A stretch of DNA of 64,000 bases from Roseiarcus sp963717215 (GCA_963717215.1 CAVQVS010000001.1:1-64000), one strand, 5' to 3'. Shown: positions 8,031 through 17,260, numbered from the stretch's first letter. Translations and numbers: made by a program. The notes: generated by a model not told the origin, from the letters alone.

Positions 8031-8564
8031 ATGCGAAGAGGCGGGTGTGCAATGATTAACGCAGTCAAAACACAAGATATTGCGGTTAGGGTTGAGCCTG
8101 AGCTTCGGGTGTCCGGCCTGTACCTTGAGACTTTGACGATGGTCGAGCGGCTTCATCGTCGATTGCTGGACGTGATCAAAGACGAGTTCGACCGGCGCGG
8201 GCGATCCGACATCAACGCGGTCCAGGCGTTGCTCTTGTACAATATCGGCGACAAGGAATTGACCGCCGGCGAATTGCGCACGCGCGGCTATTATCTCGGC
8301 TCGAATGTTTCCTATAACGTCAAGAAGCTGGTCGAGATCGGCTTCCTTCATCATTCCCGCTCGCGCATCGACCGTCGCTCGGTTCGGATCAGCCTGACGG
8401 AGCGAGGCAAAGAGGTCCACCGCATCGTGGCGGGGATCTATGAGAAGCATGCGCGTACGATCGAACAGATTGGGGGTATTCCTGGCGACGACTTCGTTCG
8501 GATGAACGCCTCCCTGCTGCGCCTCGAGCGTTACTGGACCGACCAGATCAAGTACCGGCTCTGA
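8031..8564 (+). CDS. ldtR: MarR-family winged-helix regulator, LdtR-type
   Basis: The protein has 177 residues from the ATG at 8031, or 170 from the in-frame ATG at 8052. It contains a MarR-like winged helix: NAVQALLLYNIGDKELTAGE, then the recognition-helix region SNVSYNVKKLVEIG and the wing HHSRSRIDRRSVRISLTERG. This arrangement matches LdtR of Rhizobiales, described as controlling an L,D-transpeptidase gene and stress tolerance. An L,D-transpeptidase gene lies directly downstream and a DUF6163 gene upstream, which supports the assignment. A terminator-like hairpin separates it from the downstream gene. Confidence 0.8.
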   Translation: MRRGGCAMINAVKTQDIAVRVEPELRVSGLYLETLTMVERLHRRLLDVIKDEFDRRGRSDINAVQALLLYNIGDKELTAGELRTRGYYLGSNVSYNVKKLVEIGFLHHSRSRIDRRSVRISLTERGKEVHRIVAGIYEKHARTIEQIGGIPGDDFVRMNASLLRLERYWTDQIKYRL

Positions 8565-8593
8565 TCGCGCCGCCCGGCGCTCTCGAACCTGAA

Positions 8594-8635
8594 AAAGTGG
8601 GGTTGGGGCCTCCCTCCGCGGGAGCGCCCCACTTT
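8594..8635 (+). terminator. Hairpin between ldtR and the L,D-transpeptidase gene
   Basis: AAAGTGGGG (8594-8602) pairs with CCCCACTTT (8627-8635), and an inner CTCCC/GGGAG stem (8610-8614 with 8620-8624) extends the structure. It lies 30 bases after the ldtR stop. The tail has only three T residues before GCG, so it may be a weak terminator or an attenuator between the two genes. Confidence 0.6.
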
Positions 8636-8793
8636 GCGTTCACCCGACGTTAAGGGGCCGGCCATAAAAACGCCCGAGTGAGACCTATGGTGCGTGTGGA
8701 ACGGCCAAGGCTTTCGCGGTCGCAACGCGCTCCAGAATGTCGAGGCGCGGGCGGCGGGCTTGAACGAGAGCCGTCCGTTTTTGGAGATTTCAG

Positions 8794-10086
8794 TTGATGG
8801 ATGGCAAGTTCGCCTCGTGGCTTTCGCGCCGCGCACTTTTTAGCGCGACGGCATGCGCCGCTTTCGCCGTCGCTCTGGGGTCGGTCCCGTCCAGGGCTCA
8901 GGAACAGGACGCCGGCCAGGCGGAGTGGCCGCAGAGCTATGAAGTCTCGCCGAAGATGGCTCTCCAGCGCGAGTCCACTCCGATCTTGTCGTCGGCGACT
9001 CTCGACGCCACGCAAGCGGCCATCCAGAAATATCAGGACCTTGTCGCCAGGGGCGGCTGGGGGACGGTGCCGGCTGGCCCTGAGCTGCGCGTCGGCTCGA
9101 GGGGCGGGGCGGTCGAGGTCCTGCGCCAGCGGCTGGTCGCTTCCGGCGACCTCGATCCGGTCGCAGGTTCGGGACCGGTCTACGATTCGCTCGTCGAGGC
9201 CGGGGTCAAGCGATTCCAGGCGCGCAACGGCCTCAACCGGAGCGGCGTGGTCGACAAGGATACGCTCGCGTCGCTCAACGTGTCGGCGGCCGCCCGTCTC
9301 CAGCAGCTCGAGACGAATATCGTTCGCCTGCGCTCCTATTCCGGCGACCTTGGCGAGCGGTTTGTGATCGTCAACCTGCCGGGGGCTTCCGTCGAGACGG
9401 TCGAGAACGGGGTCGTTTATTCGCACCACCGAGCCGGCGTCGGCAGGATCGACCGTCAGTCGCCGATCATGCAGACCAAGGCGACCGAGATCAATTTCAA
9501 CCCGTACTGGCACGTTCCGCCTTCGCTCATCAAGAAGGATCTGATCCCGAAGATGAAGGCGAATCCGAACTATCTTGCTGAGGAAAAGATCCACATCCTC
9601 GACAAGGATGGGCAGGACGTTTCGCCGTCCTCGATCAACTGGAACTCCGACGACGCGACGCATTACAGTTATCGCCAGGAGCCCGGCAGTGAACTCGACG
9701 CGCTGGGCTTCGTGCGTATCAACATTCCGAACCCTTACGGCGTCTACATGCACGACACGCCGGAAAAGGGCATATTCGGCGACGACTTCCGCTTCGTCTC
9801 GTCGGGCTGCGTGCGTGTGCAGGACGTGCGCGACTATGTCGCGTGGCTGCTCAAGGACAATCCGGGCTGGAGCCGCGATCAGATCGACGCCGTCATCCGC
9901 TCCGGCCAGCAGCAGAACGTGAAGCTGACGCAGCCAGTCAATGTCTACTGGATCTATGTGACCGCCTGGGCGACGCCTGATGGCGTTGTTCAGTTCCGTC
10001 CCGACATTTACCAGCGCGACGGCTCCGGTCCGGGACCGGTGGCTTCGGCCGTTCCGGTCGAGCCGCTAGCGCTGCCGCAAGAGTAG
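8794..10086 (+). CDS. L,D-transpeptidase (YkuD domain) with peptidoglycan-binding domain
   Basis: This 430-residue exported protein has a twin-Arg-like start (LSRRALFSATACAAFAVALG) with the signal peptide ending near AQ-EQ. A peptidoglycan-binding-1 domain spans about 95-165 (AVEVLRQRLVASGDLDP, VKRFQARNGLNRSGVVD). The YkuD catalytic domain spans about 185-390, with YMHDTPEKGIFG and the SSGCVRVQD motif carrying the catalytic Cys. It forms 3-3 crosslinks or attaches proteins to peptidoglycan in the periplasm. It lies downstream of ldtR and is the probable target of that regulator. Confidence 0.9.
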   Translation: MMDGKFASWLSRRALFSATACAAFAVALGSVPSRAQEQDAGQAEWPQSYEVSPKMALQRESTPILSSATLDATQAAIQKYQDLVARGGWGTVPAGPELRVGSRGGAVEVLRQRLVASGDLDPVAGSGPVYDSLVEAGVKRFQARNGLNRSGVVDKDTLASLNVSAAARLQQLETNIVRLRSYSGDLGERFVIVNLPGASVETVENGVVYSHHRAGVGRIDRQSPIMQTKATEINFNPYWHVPPSLIKKDLIPKMKANPNYLAEEKIHILDKDGQDVSPSSINWNSDDATHYSYRQEPGSELDALGFVRINIPNPYGVYMHDTPEKGIFGDDFRFVSSGCVRVQDVRDYVAWLLKDNPGWSRDQIDAVIRSGQQQNVKLTQPVNVYWIYVTAWATPDGVVQFRPDIYQRDGSGPGPVASAVPVEPLALPQE

Positions 10087-10556
10087 GCGTCAACGCTCCA
10101 CTTGGCGCTAAGCCATTTTCGAGCCGGCTTCTTGCGATTCCAACGGCTTGCGGTGCCATGTCCGAGGCGCTCGCCCACCAGCCTATTTCGTCGTCCTCGC
10201 GTAGGCGGCAGGCTATCGAGCGTTTTCAAAGGCTTGGCTGCCGAAAACTGTCACAAAATCATATTCGCTCGCTTCCCTACTGCGTCGCCCTCCACTCGAT
10301 GCTCCGCGTCGGCCTCCAGATTGGCCCGGTTTCAAGGCATGGATGGATGCAGGCCTGATGCACTTCTTCGAGCGCCAGCCCCAACAGGACGAAAGCTCGT
10401 AAAGCGCAAACCGAAAAGACTCAAAGTGAGAAACTACTGCCACCTCATTAGCTTGACTTGGCGCTGATCCTCACTATTTTAACAGCCAAACACCGGCCCG
10501 CGCTTTGTGGGTTTCTTGGCGCGCCCGACGCGCCGCCTCGTGAAGGACGCTCCACC
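10087..10556. other. 470-bp stretch without a recognisable gene
   Basis: Between the L,D-transpeptidase gene and rpmG only short overlapping open frames exist on both strands, with biased Arg/Ser/Cys composition and no family resemblance. I see no tRNA, repeat or clear promoter in it. Confidence 0.5.
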
Positions 10557-10724
10557 ATGGCCAAGGCCGCCTCGCTCAAGATCAAGCTGCTCTCGACCGC
10601 CGACACCGGCTATTTTTATGTCACTTCGAAGAACGCCCGCACCAAGACCGAGAAGCTGACGTTCAAGAAATACGATCCTGTCGCGCGCAAGCATGTCGAG
10701 TTCAAGGAAACAAAGATCAAGTAA
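10557..10724 (+). CDS. rpmG: 50S ribosomal protein L33
   Basis: This 55-residue protein starts at MAKAASLKIKLLSTADTGYF and contains YVTSKNARTKTEKLTFKKYD and the C-terminal EFKETKIK. It is the non-zinc L33 of alphaproteobacteria (no CxxC pairs). The ATG at 10557 is preceded by GAAGGACG. A longer open frame extends upstream, but family length decides this start. A strong terminator follows immediately. Confidence 0.96.
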   Translation: MAKAASLKIKLLSTADTGYFYVTSKNARTKTEKLTFKKYDPVARKHVEFKETKIK

Positions 10725-10747
10725 GCAGACGTCCTGCTTACGAAGTC

Positions 10748-10775
10748 AAAGGGCGCCTTCGGGCGCCCTTTTTGT
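10748..10775 (+). terminator. Intrinsic terminator after rpmG
   Basis: GGGCGCC (10751-10757), a TTCG tetraloop and GGCGCCC (10762-10768) form a perfect GC-rich hairpin, extended by AAA/TTT pairs and followed by TTTTTGTTTT. This is a textbook rho-independent terminator. Confidence 0.93.
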
Positions 10776-10827
10776 TTTCAGGAGCGGAGCCTGTAAGCTT
10801 CGGCGTCCACGAGGAGGCGAAGCGACC

Positions 10828-11400
10828 ATGCGACAATTGTTCGCTTCGTCGAAGCTGCTGCTCCTCGACATGGCGTCGACGTTCCTCTTCCTCGCGGTTT
10901 TCTTGCTGACGGGAAGCATTCCCCTATCGGTGGCGCTCGGCATGGCGCTTGGCGTCGCTCAGGTCGGCTGGGAGTTCGCCAGAGGCAAGCCCATCGACGT
11001 CATGCAGTGGATGAGCCTGTTCCTTGTGCTGGCCTCGTGCACGGCGGCCCTGATCACCGCCGATCCACGCTTCGTCATGCTGAAGCCGACAATCATTTAT
11101 TGCGTGGTCGGCGTCGTGATGCTGAGGCGCGGATGGATGAACCGATACCTGCCGCCCGTCGCCGTGCAATGGGTGCCGGATATCGCCATCATCTTTGGCT
11201 ACGCGTGGGCCGGGCTCATGTTCCTCTCGGCGGCGTTGAACCTCGTCGCCGCGATGAGCTTGAGCGTCACGGCCTGGTCGGCGTTCATGTCGGTCTGGGC
11301 TGTCGGCAGCAAGGTCGCCCTGTTCCTGATCTCCTATGCCACCATGCGTTACATCGGCGCCCGCCGCCGTCGGGCGCAGATGTCGCCAGCCCTTTCATGA
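10828..11400 (+). CDS. yciB: YciB/IspZ-family septation membrane protein
   Basis: This 190-residue inner-membrane protein has about five or six hydrophobic helices. Segments such as FLAVFLLTGSIPLSVALGMA, VMLKPTIIYCVVGVVML and RRGWMNRYLPP are typical of the intracellular septation protein A (YciB/IspZ) family, which usually has about 180 residues. The ATG at 10828 follows a GAGGAGGCGA ribosome binding site (10811-10820). The family is linked to cell-envelope synthesis at the septum in enterobacteria. It converges with the next gene. Confidence 0.7.
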   Translation: MRQLFASSKLLLLDMASTFLFLAVFLLTGSIPLSVALGMALGVAQVGWEFARGKPIDVMQWMSLFLVLASCTAALITADPRFVMLKPTIIYCVVGVVMLRRGWMNRYLPPVAVQWVPDIAIIFGYAWAGLMFLSAALNLVAAMSLSVTAWSAFMSVWAVGSKVALFLISYATMRYIGARRRRAQMSPALS

Positions 11401-11422
11401 CCTCCTCCAGTCGGCCAGGCGT

Positions 11423-11893
11423 TTAGAGCCAGCTAACGAACAGCAGGACCAAAGCAGCGGCGAGGCACGCAATCGAGAGAAGGTTCGCAGTCAGCAGCGT
11501 TATGTTTTTCCACCAGAGGATGCGCGACAGACCCGCGCACAAAGCCGGGAGCCCCTCTCGCTCGGCCTCGATGTCCGCGACGAAGTCAAAATCCTTCGGA
11601 TCCGCATTGCGCCAGATTGGAAAACGCTGCCGCCCCCCGCGGGGAAAACGTGGATAGACCGAAATCAGCAAGCTCAGATAGATGATCAAAAACGGAGCAA
11701 GGATGACGAGCGGGGTTAGATACCAGGGATAGTGCGGGCGGTACTGGAGGACCGTTCCCATCATGATCGCCACGAAGAGCACGGCGATGAGCGCCTTGAT
11801 ATCGCTGAGCATCATCGAGTCGCGGTAGCCGGCAATGAGGTTGCGCATCTGGGCGTCTTTGTCTTGGGCCATCAAACGCTCCGAGGCGCCCAA
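11423..11893 (-). CDS. Three-helix membrane protein resembling Pycsar effectors (PycTM/DUF5706)
   Basis: This 156-residue protein has a short cytoplasmic N-terminal helix, then MLSDIKALIAVLFVAIMMG (TM1), a second helix around YLTPLVILAPFLIIYLS, a polar loop with DPKDFDFVADIEAEREGL and SRILWWKN, and a C-terminal TM helix. The S-D-x-K-A entry into TM1, the acidic D-x-x-D/E-F loop and the final helix after a conserved Lys match the layout of PycTM (DUF5706) proteins. It is 36% or so identical by eye to the next gene, clearly a tandem paralogue. Family placement is by pattern only and has not been searched. Confidence 0.45.
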   Translation of the reverse strand: MGASERLMAQDKDAQMRNLIAGYRDSMMLSDIKALIAVLFVAIMMGTVLQYRPHYPWYLTPLVILAPFLIIYLSLLISVYPRFPRGGRQRFPIWRNADPKDFDFVADIEAEREGLPALCAGLSRILWWKNITLLTANLLSIACLAAALVLLFVSWL

Positions 11894-11909
11894 TGCGCGC
11901 GGCCCGGCA

Positions 11910-12452
11910 TTATGCGAACGAGGCGTATAGGAGCAGAAGCATGCTCAGTAATACGCAAGCGATCGCCACCAGAAAGCCGACGCGAATGCACTGCGTCTTC
12001 CACCAGAGAATGTCGGATAGCACCGCACAGGTCAGCTTCAACTGCTCGATGTCGTCGACAGTCCTGGCGACGTATTCGAAATCCTCGGGCGCGAGATTGC
12101 GAGCCACGAGGAAACCCTTGGCGCCGCGCTTGGGATAGCGCGGAATGAGCACCATGAACAAAAAGAAATAGACGATCAGGAAAGGCAAGAGCACCAGCTG
12201 GATGGGCAGGTAGCTCGGAAAGGACTGGTAGTTCCAGAGGACCGAGCCCATCATGAAGGCGACGAACAGAAAGGCGATGTTCGCCTTGAAGTCGCTCGAC
12301 CGAATCGCCTCGGTGTATCCGGCGATCAGGCCGCGGTAGGCTTGAACTGGAGTGGGAAGGGGTTTGTTCATTTGACGCTCGACCGTCCCTTTGCCCGAGC
12401 GCGAGAAGTCTTTAAAGGCTTTTTTTGCTTCTAGAGCGAAAACTCTATCCAT
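11910..12452 (-). CDS. Paralogue of the neighbouring PycTM-like membrane protein
   Basis: The frame has 180 residues from 12452; an in-frame Met at residue 28 (MNKPLPTPVQ, start 12371) would give 153 residues, equal to its partner. It shares with the partner LIAGYTEAIRSSDFKANIAF (TM1), two adjacent hydrophobic helices, PRYPKRGAKGFLVARN, LAPEDFEYVARTVDD and LSDILWWKTQ before TM3. The pair overlaps no cyclase gene, although class III cyclases start 3 kb away. It lies upstream of its copy, so both are probably one transcript. The function is unknown; an effector role in cyclic-nucleotide signalling is only a hypothesis. Confidence 0.45.
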   Translation of the reverse strand: MDRVFALEAKKAFKDFSRSGKGTVERQMNKPLPTPVQAYRGLIAGYTEAIRSSDFKANIAFLFVAFMMGSVLWNYQSFPSYLPIQLVLLPFLIVYFFLFMVLIPRYPKRGAKGFLVARNLAPEDFEYVARTVDDIEQLKLTCAVLSDILWWKTQCIRVGFLVAIACVLLSMLLLLYASFA

Positions 12453-12552
12453 TCAAAGCGCTTCGCCCGCCGTCACCCGTGCGTTTCCGCCTGGGCCAGG
12501 GCTGTCGCTCGAGCGCTCCAGTCGTCGAAGACAAGGGCCGCGCCCTGACCGC

Positions 12553-14817
12553 CTACTTCCCTTCCTCCGGCGGATCCGCCGTGTCGGCGGGGTCGGCGCC
12601 GTGCGAGCCGCCATGGCCAGGGCGCACGATCCGGTCGTCGCGCGCCGGCGCGGGAGCGGGCGACCACGGACGGTTCTCAGTCGGGCTGCGGTCGCTCGCC
12701 AGCGCGAAGCCGTTGTCGCTCCACGTCAGGCCGATAGCGCCAAAGCGTGCGAGCGCCTGTTCGTCGAACAGGAACTTCGCCTTGCAGCCGGCGGGTGCGC
12801 TGAGCGCGCTGACCACGATTTCGGCGCGAGCGCAATCCTCGTCGAATGCGAGCCCATCGAGCACGATGGAAAGCAATTCGCCCTCCGGCAGGGCGGCGAC
12901 GCAACCGAGGCGATCGCAGGGTGCGTCGAAGGCGCGCGCCTGGGCGGGATCGCGCCCGTCGCCGTCGGCCGTGAGCCATTGCTCGGCGGCGAAGGCGTTG
13001 AAACGTTTGCCGACCACCTCGAGCGCGCCGTCGGCGTCGCGAACCGCCGCCAGATCGCCGGACGGCGCGACGATGACGTCATAACGCGGTCCCTGCGTCG
13101 CGCCGACGATCCCGACGAGCGCGAGCGGAATGGCGCTGAGCCTGAACGTCCAAGTCCGCCAGATGGTCGCGCTCATCACCGCGAGCGCCAGAAACGGCAG
13201 CGCATAGGGCGCGAACGCCCGCAAATGCACGGTCGAAGCGGGGGCCTGGGCGATGAAGCGCGCGACCCACAGGATGAACTTGATGCCCGCCCCGACATAG
13301 ATCCACACCGGCCCGTCCAGCCCCAGCGGATAGAGCGCGGCGCCAAGCAGCGCGCCGGGCACGGCGAAGACCTCGATGACGGTCAGCGTCAGCGGATTGC
13401 CGATCAGCACGTAGGGGCTGAGATCATGGAAGTGATAGGCCATGAACGAGGCGGTGGCCGAGGTCGCGAAGGCGGTGGCGACGAGAAGCGCGAGCGGCTT
13501 CTCGATGAGATGGGCGCCGAAGAACGCCGACTTGGCCGGCGCGCCTCGCTTGGGCACGAAGGGATCGGGATCGACATCCAGGGCCGCGATCCGCGATTCC
13601 ATGACCGCGACCAGTGCGGCGACGGCGGCGAACGAAAGTTGGAAGCTGACGCCGAGAAGCGCCTCGGGCTCGATGGCGACGACGGCGAGAACCGCGAAGG
13701 CGAGATTGCGCATGGTCAGCGCGCGTCGGTTCATGATCACGGCGCTGAGCACGATCAGGGTCATGATCAGCGCCCGCTCGGTGCCGACCCGCGAGCCGGT
13801 CGCAAGATCGTAAAAGATCGAGCCCGCCATGGCGACCGCCGCCGCCCACTTCTTGATCGGATGTTTGAGCGCCAGCATCGGCGACAGCGCCAACAGCCGG
13901 CGGGTGATGACAAAGATGATTCCCGCCACCAGCGTCATCTGCACGCCGGAAATCGTGATGATGTGGAAGATGCCGGCCTCGCGAATGAGGTCTCTGGCGT
14001 CGTTGGAGAGAAAGTCGCGCTTTCCGGTGACCATCGCCGCCGCGATCGCGCCCTCGTCGCCGCCGATGATCGCGTTGACCCTGAGCGCCAGGCGATTGCG
14101 CGCCTGATCGATGCCTGCGTCGAAGCGCTGGCGCCAACTGGCGTCGCCCGGCGCAGGCAGATGCTGGATCGGCCCCAGCGTCGAGCCGACCGCGCCAACG
14201 CCGGCAAAGAAAGCGTCGCGGGCGAAATCGTATCCGCCCGGCAGCGCCGCGCGCGAGGGCGGCAGCAGGCGCGCCTTGAACTCGACATAGTCGCCCGCCG
14301 CGACGTCGGGCGTGTTGCGTGTCGTCACCCGCACCCGGCGCGGAACCTTCTCCTGCGGCATGCCGTCGGCGCTGACGACGCCGATCACCATGCGCGCGCC
14401 GACGGTCCTCAGGTCGACTTCCTCGACGAAGCCTTGCAGGCTCACAATGCGGATGCGATCGAGCACCGGGGCCGCCACGCGCGCGGTCCGCAGCGACATC
14501 GACAGGAAACCCGCGAACAGCGCGACGATGCCAAGCGACAGACCGAGCGCAAGAGGACGGGCGCGGCAGAACCACGCGAGCGTCGTGAAGGCGGCGATCA
14601 CCAAAGCCGGCAGCCACAGGACCGGCTCGCGGTCGGCCGACAGGTTGAGCGCCACGCCCCCCATAGCCGCGACCGGGATCCATAGGAAGAAGCGGCGCTC
14701 CTCGACCTCGCGCGTCAGCGCGCGCGAGAACGCGCCGCGCCAATCCGGCGCCCACGCGGCTGCGCGGGTCCAGCCGGCCGCCGCGGCGAGAGCGCCAGTG
14801 CGTGCAGGTGTCGCCAT
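12553..14817 (-). CDS. comEC: ComEC/Rec2-family DNA uptake channel protein
   Basis: This 754-residue polytopic membrane protein has an N-terminal helix cluster, a DUF4131-type soluble domain (VVSADGMPQEKVPRRVRVTT, about 155-215) and the Competence domain from about 265. The latter includes FHIITISGVQMTLVAGIIFV and GSRVGTERALIMTLIVLSA, the usual signature. The C-terminal 150 residues are periplasmic and do not show the HxHxDH metallo-hydrolase motif found in longer ComEC proteins, as is common in alphaproteobacteria. No other com genes are nearby, so natural competence cannot be inferred. Confidence 0.88.
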   Translation of the reverse strand: MATPARTGALAAAAGWTRAAAWAPDWRGAFSRALTREVEERRFFLWIPVAAMGGVALNLSADREPVLWLPALVIAAFTTLAWFCRARPLALGLSLGIVALFAGFLSMSLRTARVAAPVLDRIRIVSLQGFVEEVDLRTVGARMVIGVVSADGMPQEKVPRRVRVTTRNTPDVAAGDYVEFKARLLPPSRAALPGGYDFARDAFFAGVGAVGSTLGPIQHLPAPGDASWRQRFDAGIDQARNRLALRVNAIIGGDEGAIAAAMVTGKRDFLSNDARDLIREAGIFHIITISGVQMTLVAGIIFVITRRLLALSPMLALKHPIKKWAAAVAMAGSIFYDLATGSRVGTERALIMTLIVLSAVIMNRRALTMRNLAFAVLAVVAIEPEALLGVSFQLSFAAVAALVAVMESRIAALDVDPDPFVPKRGAPAKSAFFGAHLIEKPLALLVATAFATSATASFMAYHFHDLSPYVLIGNPLTLTVIEVFAVPGALLGAALYPLGLDGPVWIYVGAGIKFILWVARFIAQAPASTVHLRAFAPYALPFLALAVMSATIWRTWTFRLSAIPLALVGIVGATQGPRYDVIVAPSGDLAAVRDADGALEVVGKRFNAFAAEQWLTADGDGRDPAQARAFDAPCDRLGCVAALPEGELLSIVLDGLAFDEDCARAEIVVSALSAPAGCKAKFLFDEQALARFGAIGLTWSDNGFALASDRSPTENRPWSPAPAPARDDRIVRPGHGGSHGADPADTADPPEEGK

Positions 14818-15031
14818 TCGGGGGCAGACTAACGCCAGTCTAACGCTGGGGAAAGGCAGCCGATTGGTCTAGGCGAGATCAAGGCCACTTAGTCCTCGGA
14901 CGGAGCCGGTTCGCATGCTTCCCGGCGGCGGGCGGTCGCTTATCCGGTCGATTTGGCTTTCCCGTTGGCCGTTCATCAAGGGCTAGAGAGCGAAGTTCCG
15001 ACGCTCCGGCCTGGATGGGAATCCACGACGA

Positions 15032-16807
15032 TCATTCCGGCAAACCGGCTCGCTCCAGTCCACCGATGTAGAGTTCGGACATGCGAGGATCTCGAAACAC
15101 GCTGCTTCGAGAACTGCGCAAGTTCGAGCTCGGCTGCGCCTTGAGAAGGTCGGCAATTACGGCCCGCGCCTCGTCGATGCGCCCTAGATGCCCAAGCGCG
15201 GCAGCGCGGTAGCGGCGTGCGACATTGTGGGTCGGCACCTCGGCCAGGATACGGCCCGTGATGTTCACGGTCTCATCGAAATGACCGGCAAAGAAATGCG
15301 CCGCGGCGAGACCGAGCATTGGGAAGTAGCTCTTGGGATCGACCGGGCTCAGGCGCCGCGCTTCCTCGAATTGCTCGATGGCCTTGAGGCTCTCGCCGAA
15401 GTAGTTGAACACCCACCCGCAGAACGAGCGGATGTGCACTGAATTCGGATGCAAGGCGAGCGCGTGGTTCGCCAGTTCGAGAGATTGCTCGAAGCGAACG
15501 CCAAGGGTCGAGTAAGCCCAGGCCGCCACGGCAAGGACCGAAGCGTTCTCAGGATCGATGGAGACCGCCTTGGCGGCCAGCTCGCAGGCCTCGGCCGTGC
15601 TGGTTGTCTTGTCCTCGACCCATCCATTCACTGTCATTCGGACGAGACATTCCGCTAAGGCAGCGATGGCGTCGGCATAGTTCGCGTCGAGCGCAATGGC
15701 GCGGCGTAGCAGGCCTTCGGCCTCTATGAAGCCGTCACGCGTGTACGCGTTGATCGCGGGCAACGACCGAAGATAAAGGTCGTAGGCGTCCAGGTTATCC
15801 GTCGGTTTACGCTGAGCTCGCTCTATTTCCGCCATCCGAAGTCGCGGCTCGACGGCCACGACCACGTTCGCGGTGATTTTATCCTGCAAATCGAAGAGGT
15901 CTGACAGATCGCCGTCAAACCGATCGGTCCAGATATGCCGGCCGGTTGAAGCCTCGACGAGTTGCCCCGTGATGCGTACACGCTGCCCGGCTTTACGAAT
16001 TGAACCCGCGAGAAGATAGCGCACGCCGAGTTCGCGGCCGACCTGACGAGAATCGACGGACTTACCCTTGTAGGTAAAGGACGAGCTCCGGGCGATGACG
16101 AACAGCCATCGGACGCGACTCAGCGCCGTGATGAGGTCCTCTACGACCCCGTCTGCGAAATAGTCGGTTTCCTGATCGCCGCCGAGATTTTGAAACGGCA
16201 GGACGGCCAGCGAAGAGCGCGCCGTCGCAGGCTGACCTTCGACAGGTCGGCTCGCCACCACGCCTTTGGGAGCTCCCGGCTGGTCGCTCGCTGCAATTTG
16301 GTAGGCCCTGATCGGGCGCTTGATGTTCTTGAGATCCCTTTCGCCAAGGTCGATGACGACGCAGTCGAGCTTGTCGCGGACCTGATCATAGGCTGCGCCC
16401 GAAACACAGACACCATTCGGTTCGGAGATGCCTTCGAGTCGGGCTGCGATGTTGACGCCATCTCCCATGAGGTCCCCATCGGCCTCCTCGACAATCTCGC
16501 CCAAGTGGACGCCTATGCGGAATTCGATGCGGCTTTCGGGAGGCGCTCCGGCATTCCTCTCCGGCATGGCGGCCTGAAGCTGCATCGCGCATCGCACAGC
16601 ATCCATCACACTGCGAAATTCCACGAGCAGACCGTCGCCGGTGCGTTTGAACACACGGCCGTTGTGGACGGCGACCGTTGGATCGACATGCTCACGACGC
16701 AAGTCTCTGAGACGCGCCAGGGTGCCGTCCTCGTCAGCGCCCGTGAGGCGGCTGAAGCCGACGACATCGGCAGCCAGTATTGCGGCGACCTTTCGGATTT
16801 CAGCCAT
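15032..16807 (-). CDS. Class III adenylate/guanylate cyclase with TolB/FlgO-like and TPR domains
   Basis: In this 591-residue protein the N-terminal cyclase domain (1-170) shows both metal-binding Asp positions (AADVVGFSRL and RTGDGLLVEF) and the catalytic Asn/Arg segment DGVNIAARLE. Residues of about 195-320 form a TolB/FlgO-like domain (SSLAVLPFQNLGGDQETDYF, RYLLAGSIRKAGQRVRITG). The rest contains TPR-type repeats with Ala/Leu-rich helix pairs. There is no membrane segment, unlike its paralogue at 17901. Such proteins make cAMP from ATP. The Lys before RTGDG and the Asp of GDLMGD are compatible with ATP preference, which is inference. Confidence 0.85.
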   Translation of the reverse strand: MAEIRKVAAILAADVVGFSRLTGADEDGTLARLRDLRREHVDPTVAVHNGRVFKRTGDGLLVEFRSVMDAVRCAMQLQAAMPERNAGAPPESRIEFRIGVHLGEIVEEADGDLMGDGVNIAARLEGISEPNGVCVSGAAYDQVRDKLDCVVIDLGERDLKNIKRPIRAYQIAASDQPGAPKGVVASRPVEGQPATARSSLAVLPFQNLGGDQETDYFADGVVEDLITALSRVRWLFVIARSSSFTYKGKSVDSRQVGRELGVRYLLAGSIRKAGQRVRITGQLVEASTGRHIWTDRFDGDLSDLFDLQDKITANVVVAVEPRLRMAEIERAQRKPTDNLDAYDLYLRSLPAINAYTRDGFIEAEGLLRRAIALDANYADAIAALAECLVRMTVNGWVEDKTTSTAEACELAAKAVSIDPENASVLAVAAWAYSTLGVRFEQSLELANHALALHPNSVHIRSFCGWVFNYFGESLKAIEQFEEARRLSPVDPKSYFPMLGLAAAHFFAGHFDETVNITGRILAEVPTHNVARRYRAAALGHLGRIDEARAVIADLLKAQPSSNLRSSRSSVFRDPRMSELYIGGLERAGLPE

Positions 16808-17260
16808 TACGGCCTCGCCCCCTCGTCCGCATGCAATTCAGCACGATCACGCGGAATCAAACCCTGCGGCCGTCGCTGCTACAGCTCTACAAATCGCGGG
16901 ACGCATTCGACCAGATCATATCAAGGATTGAGGGTCCACTCAGGGGCGAACTGACGCGTCCTCAGCTGGTTCAGGAACGGTCGCTCCTGGCGCAACCGAC
17001 GCATTCAGCCGACGACCGCTTTCTCGCGTTACCGCCCGTCCATGGGGCCGATCTCAAGGGCAGGCGTCGAAACCGGTCCGAGCGCTATCGTAGCGAAAGC
17101 CTATCCGCCGAAGAACTGCAACAGCAACGACTGACTGTCTCGAGCCGTTCTTGCTGAACCCAATGCTTGCTCCATCGATGGGAGGCCGCACCCTCGTCCG
17201 GTCAATTTGGATTGTCTTGGATCGACAACGTTTCGCCGCAAAAATCACCGCTAAAGCGTG
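16808..17260. other. Stretch without a recognisable gene
   Basis: Between the minus-strand cyclase and the repeat element at 17261 I see no supported gene. Small frames on the + strand lack family resemblance and ribosome binding sites. It probably includes the cyclase promoter. Confidence 0.5.

Noticed and set aside
10102..10467. 121-codon + frame between the L,D-transpeptidase gene and rpmG
   Set aside because: It has no ribosome binding site and an Arg/Ser/Pro-rich composition typical of chance frames in GC-rich DNA.
12391..14685. 764-codon open frame on the + strand
   Set aside because: It is the antisense shadow of comEC. Its translation is Arg/Asp/Gly/His-rich with no domain, while the minus frame has clear ComEC motifs.
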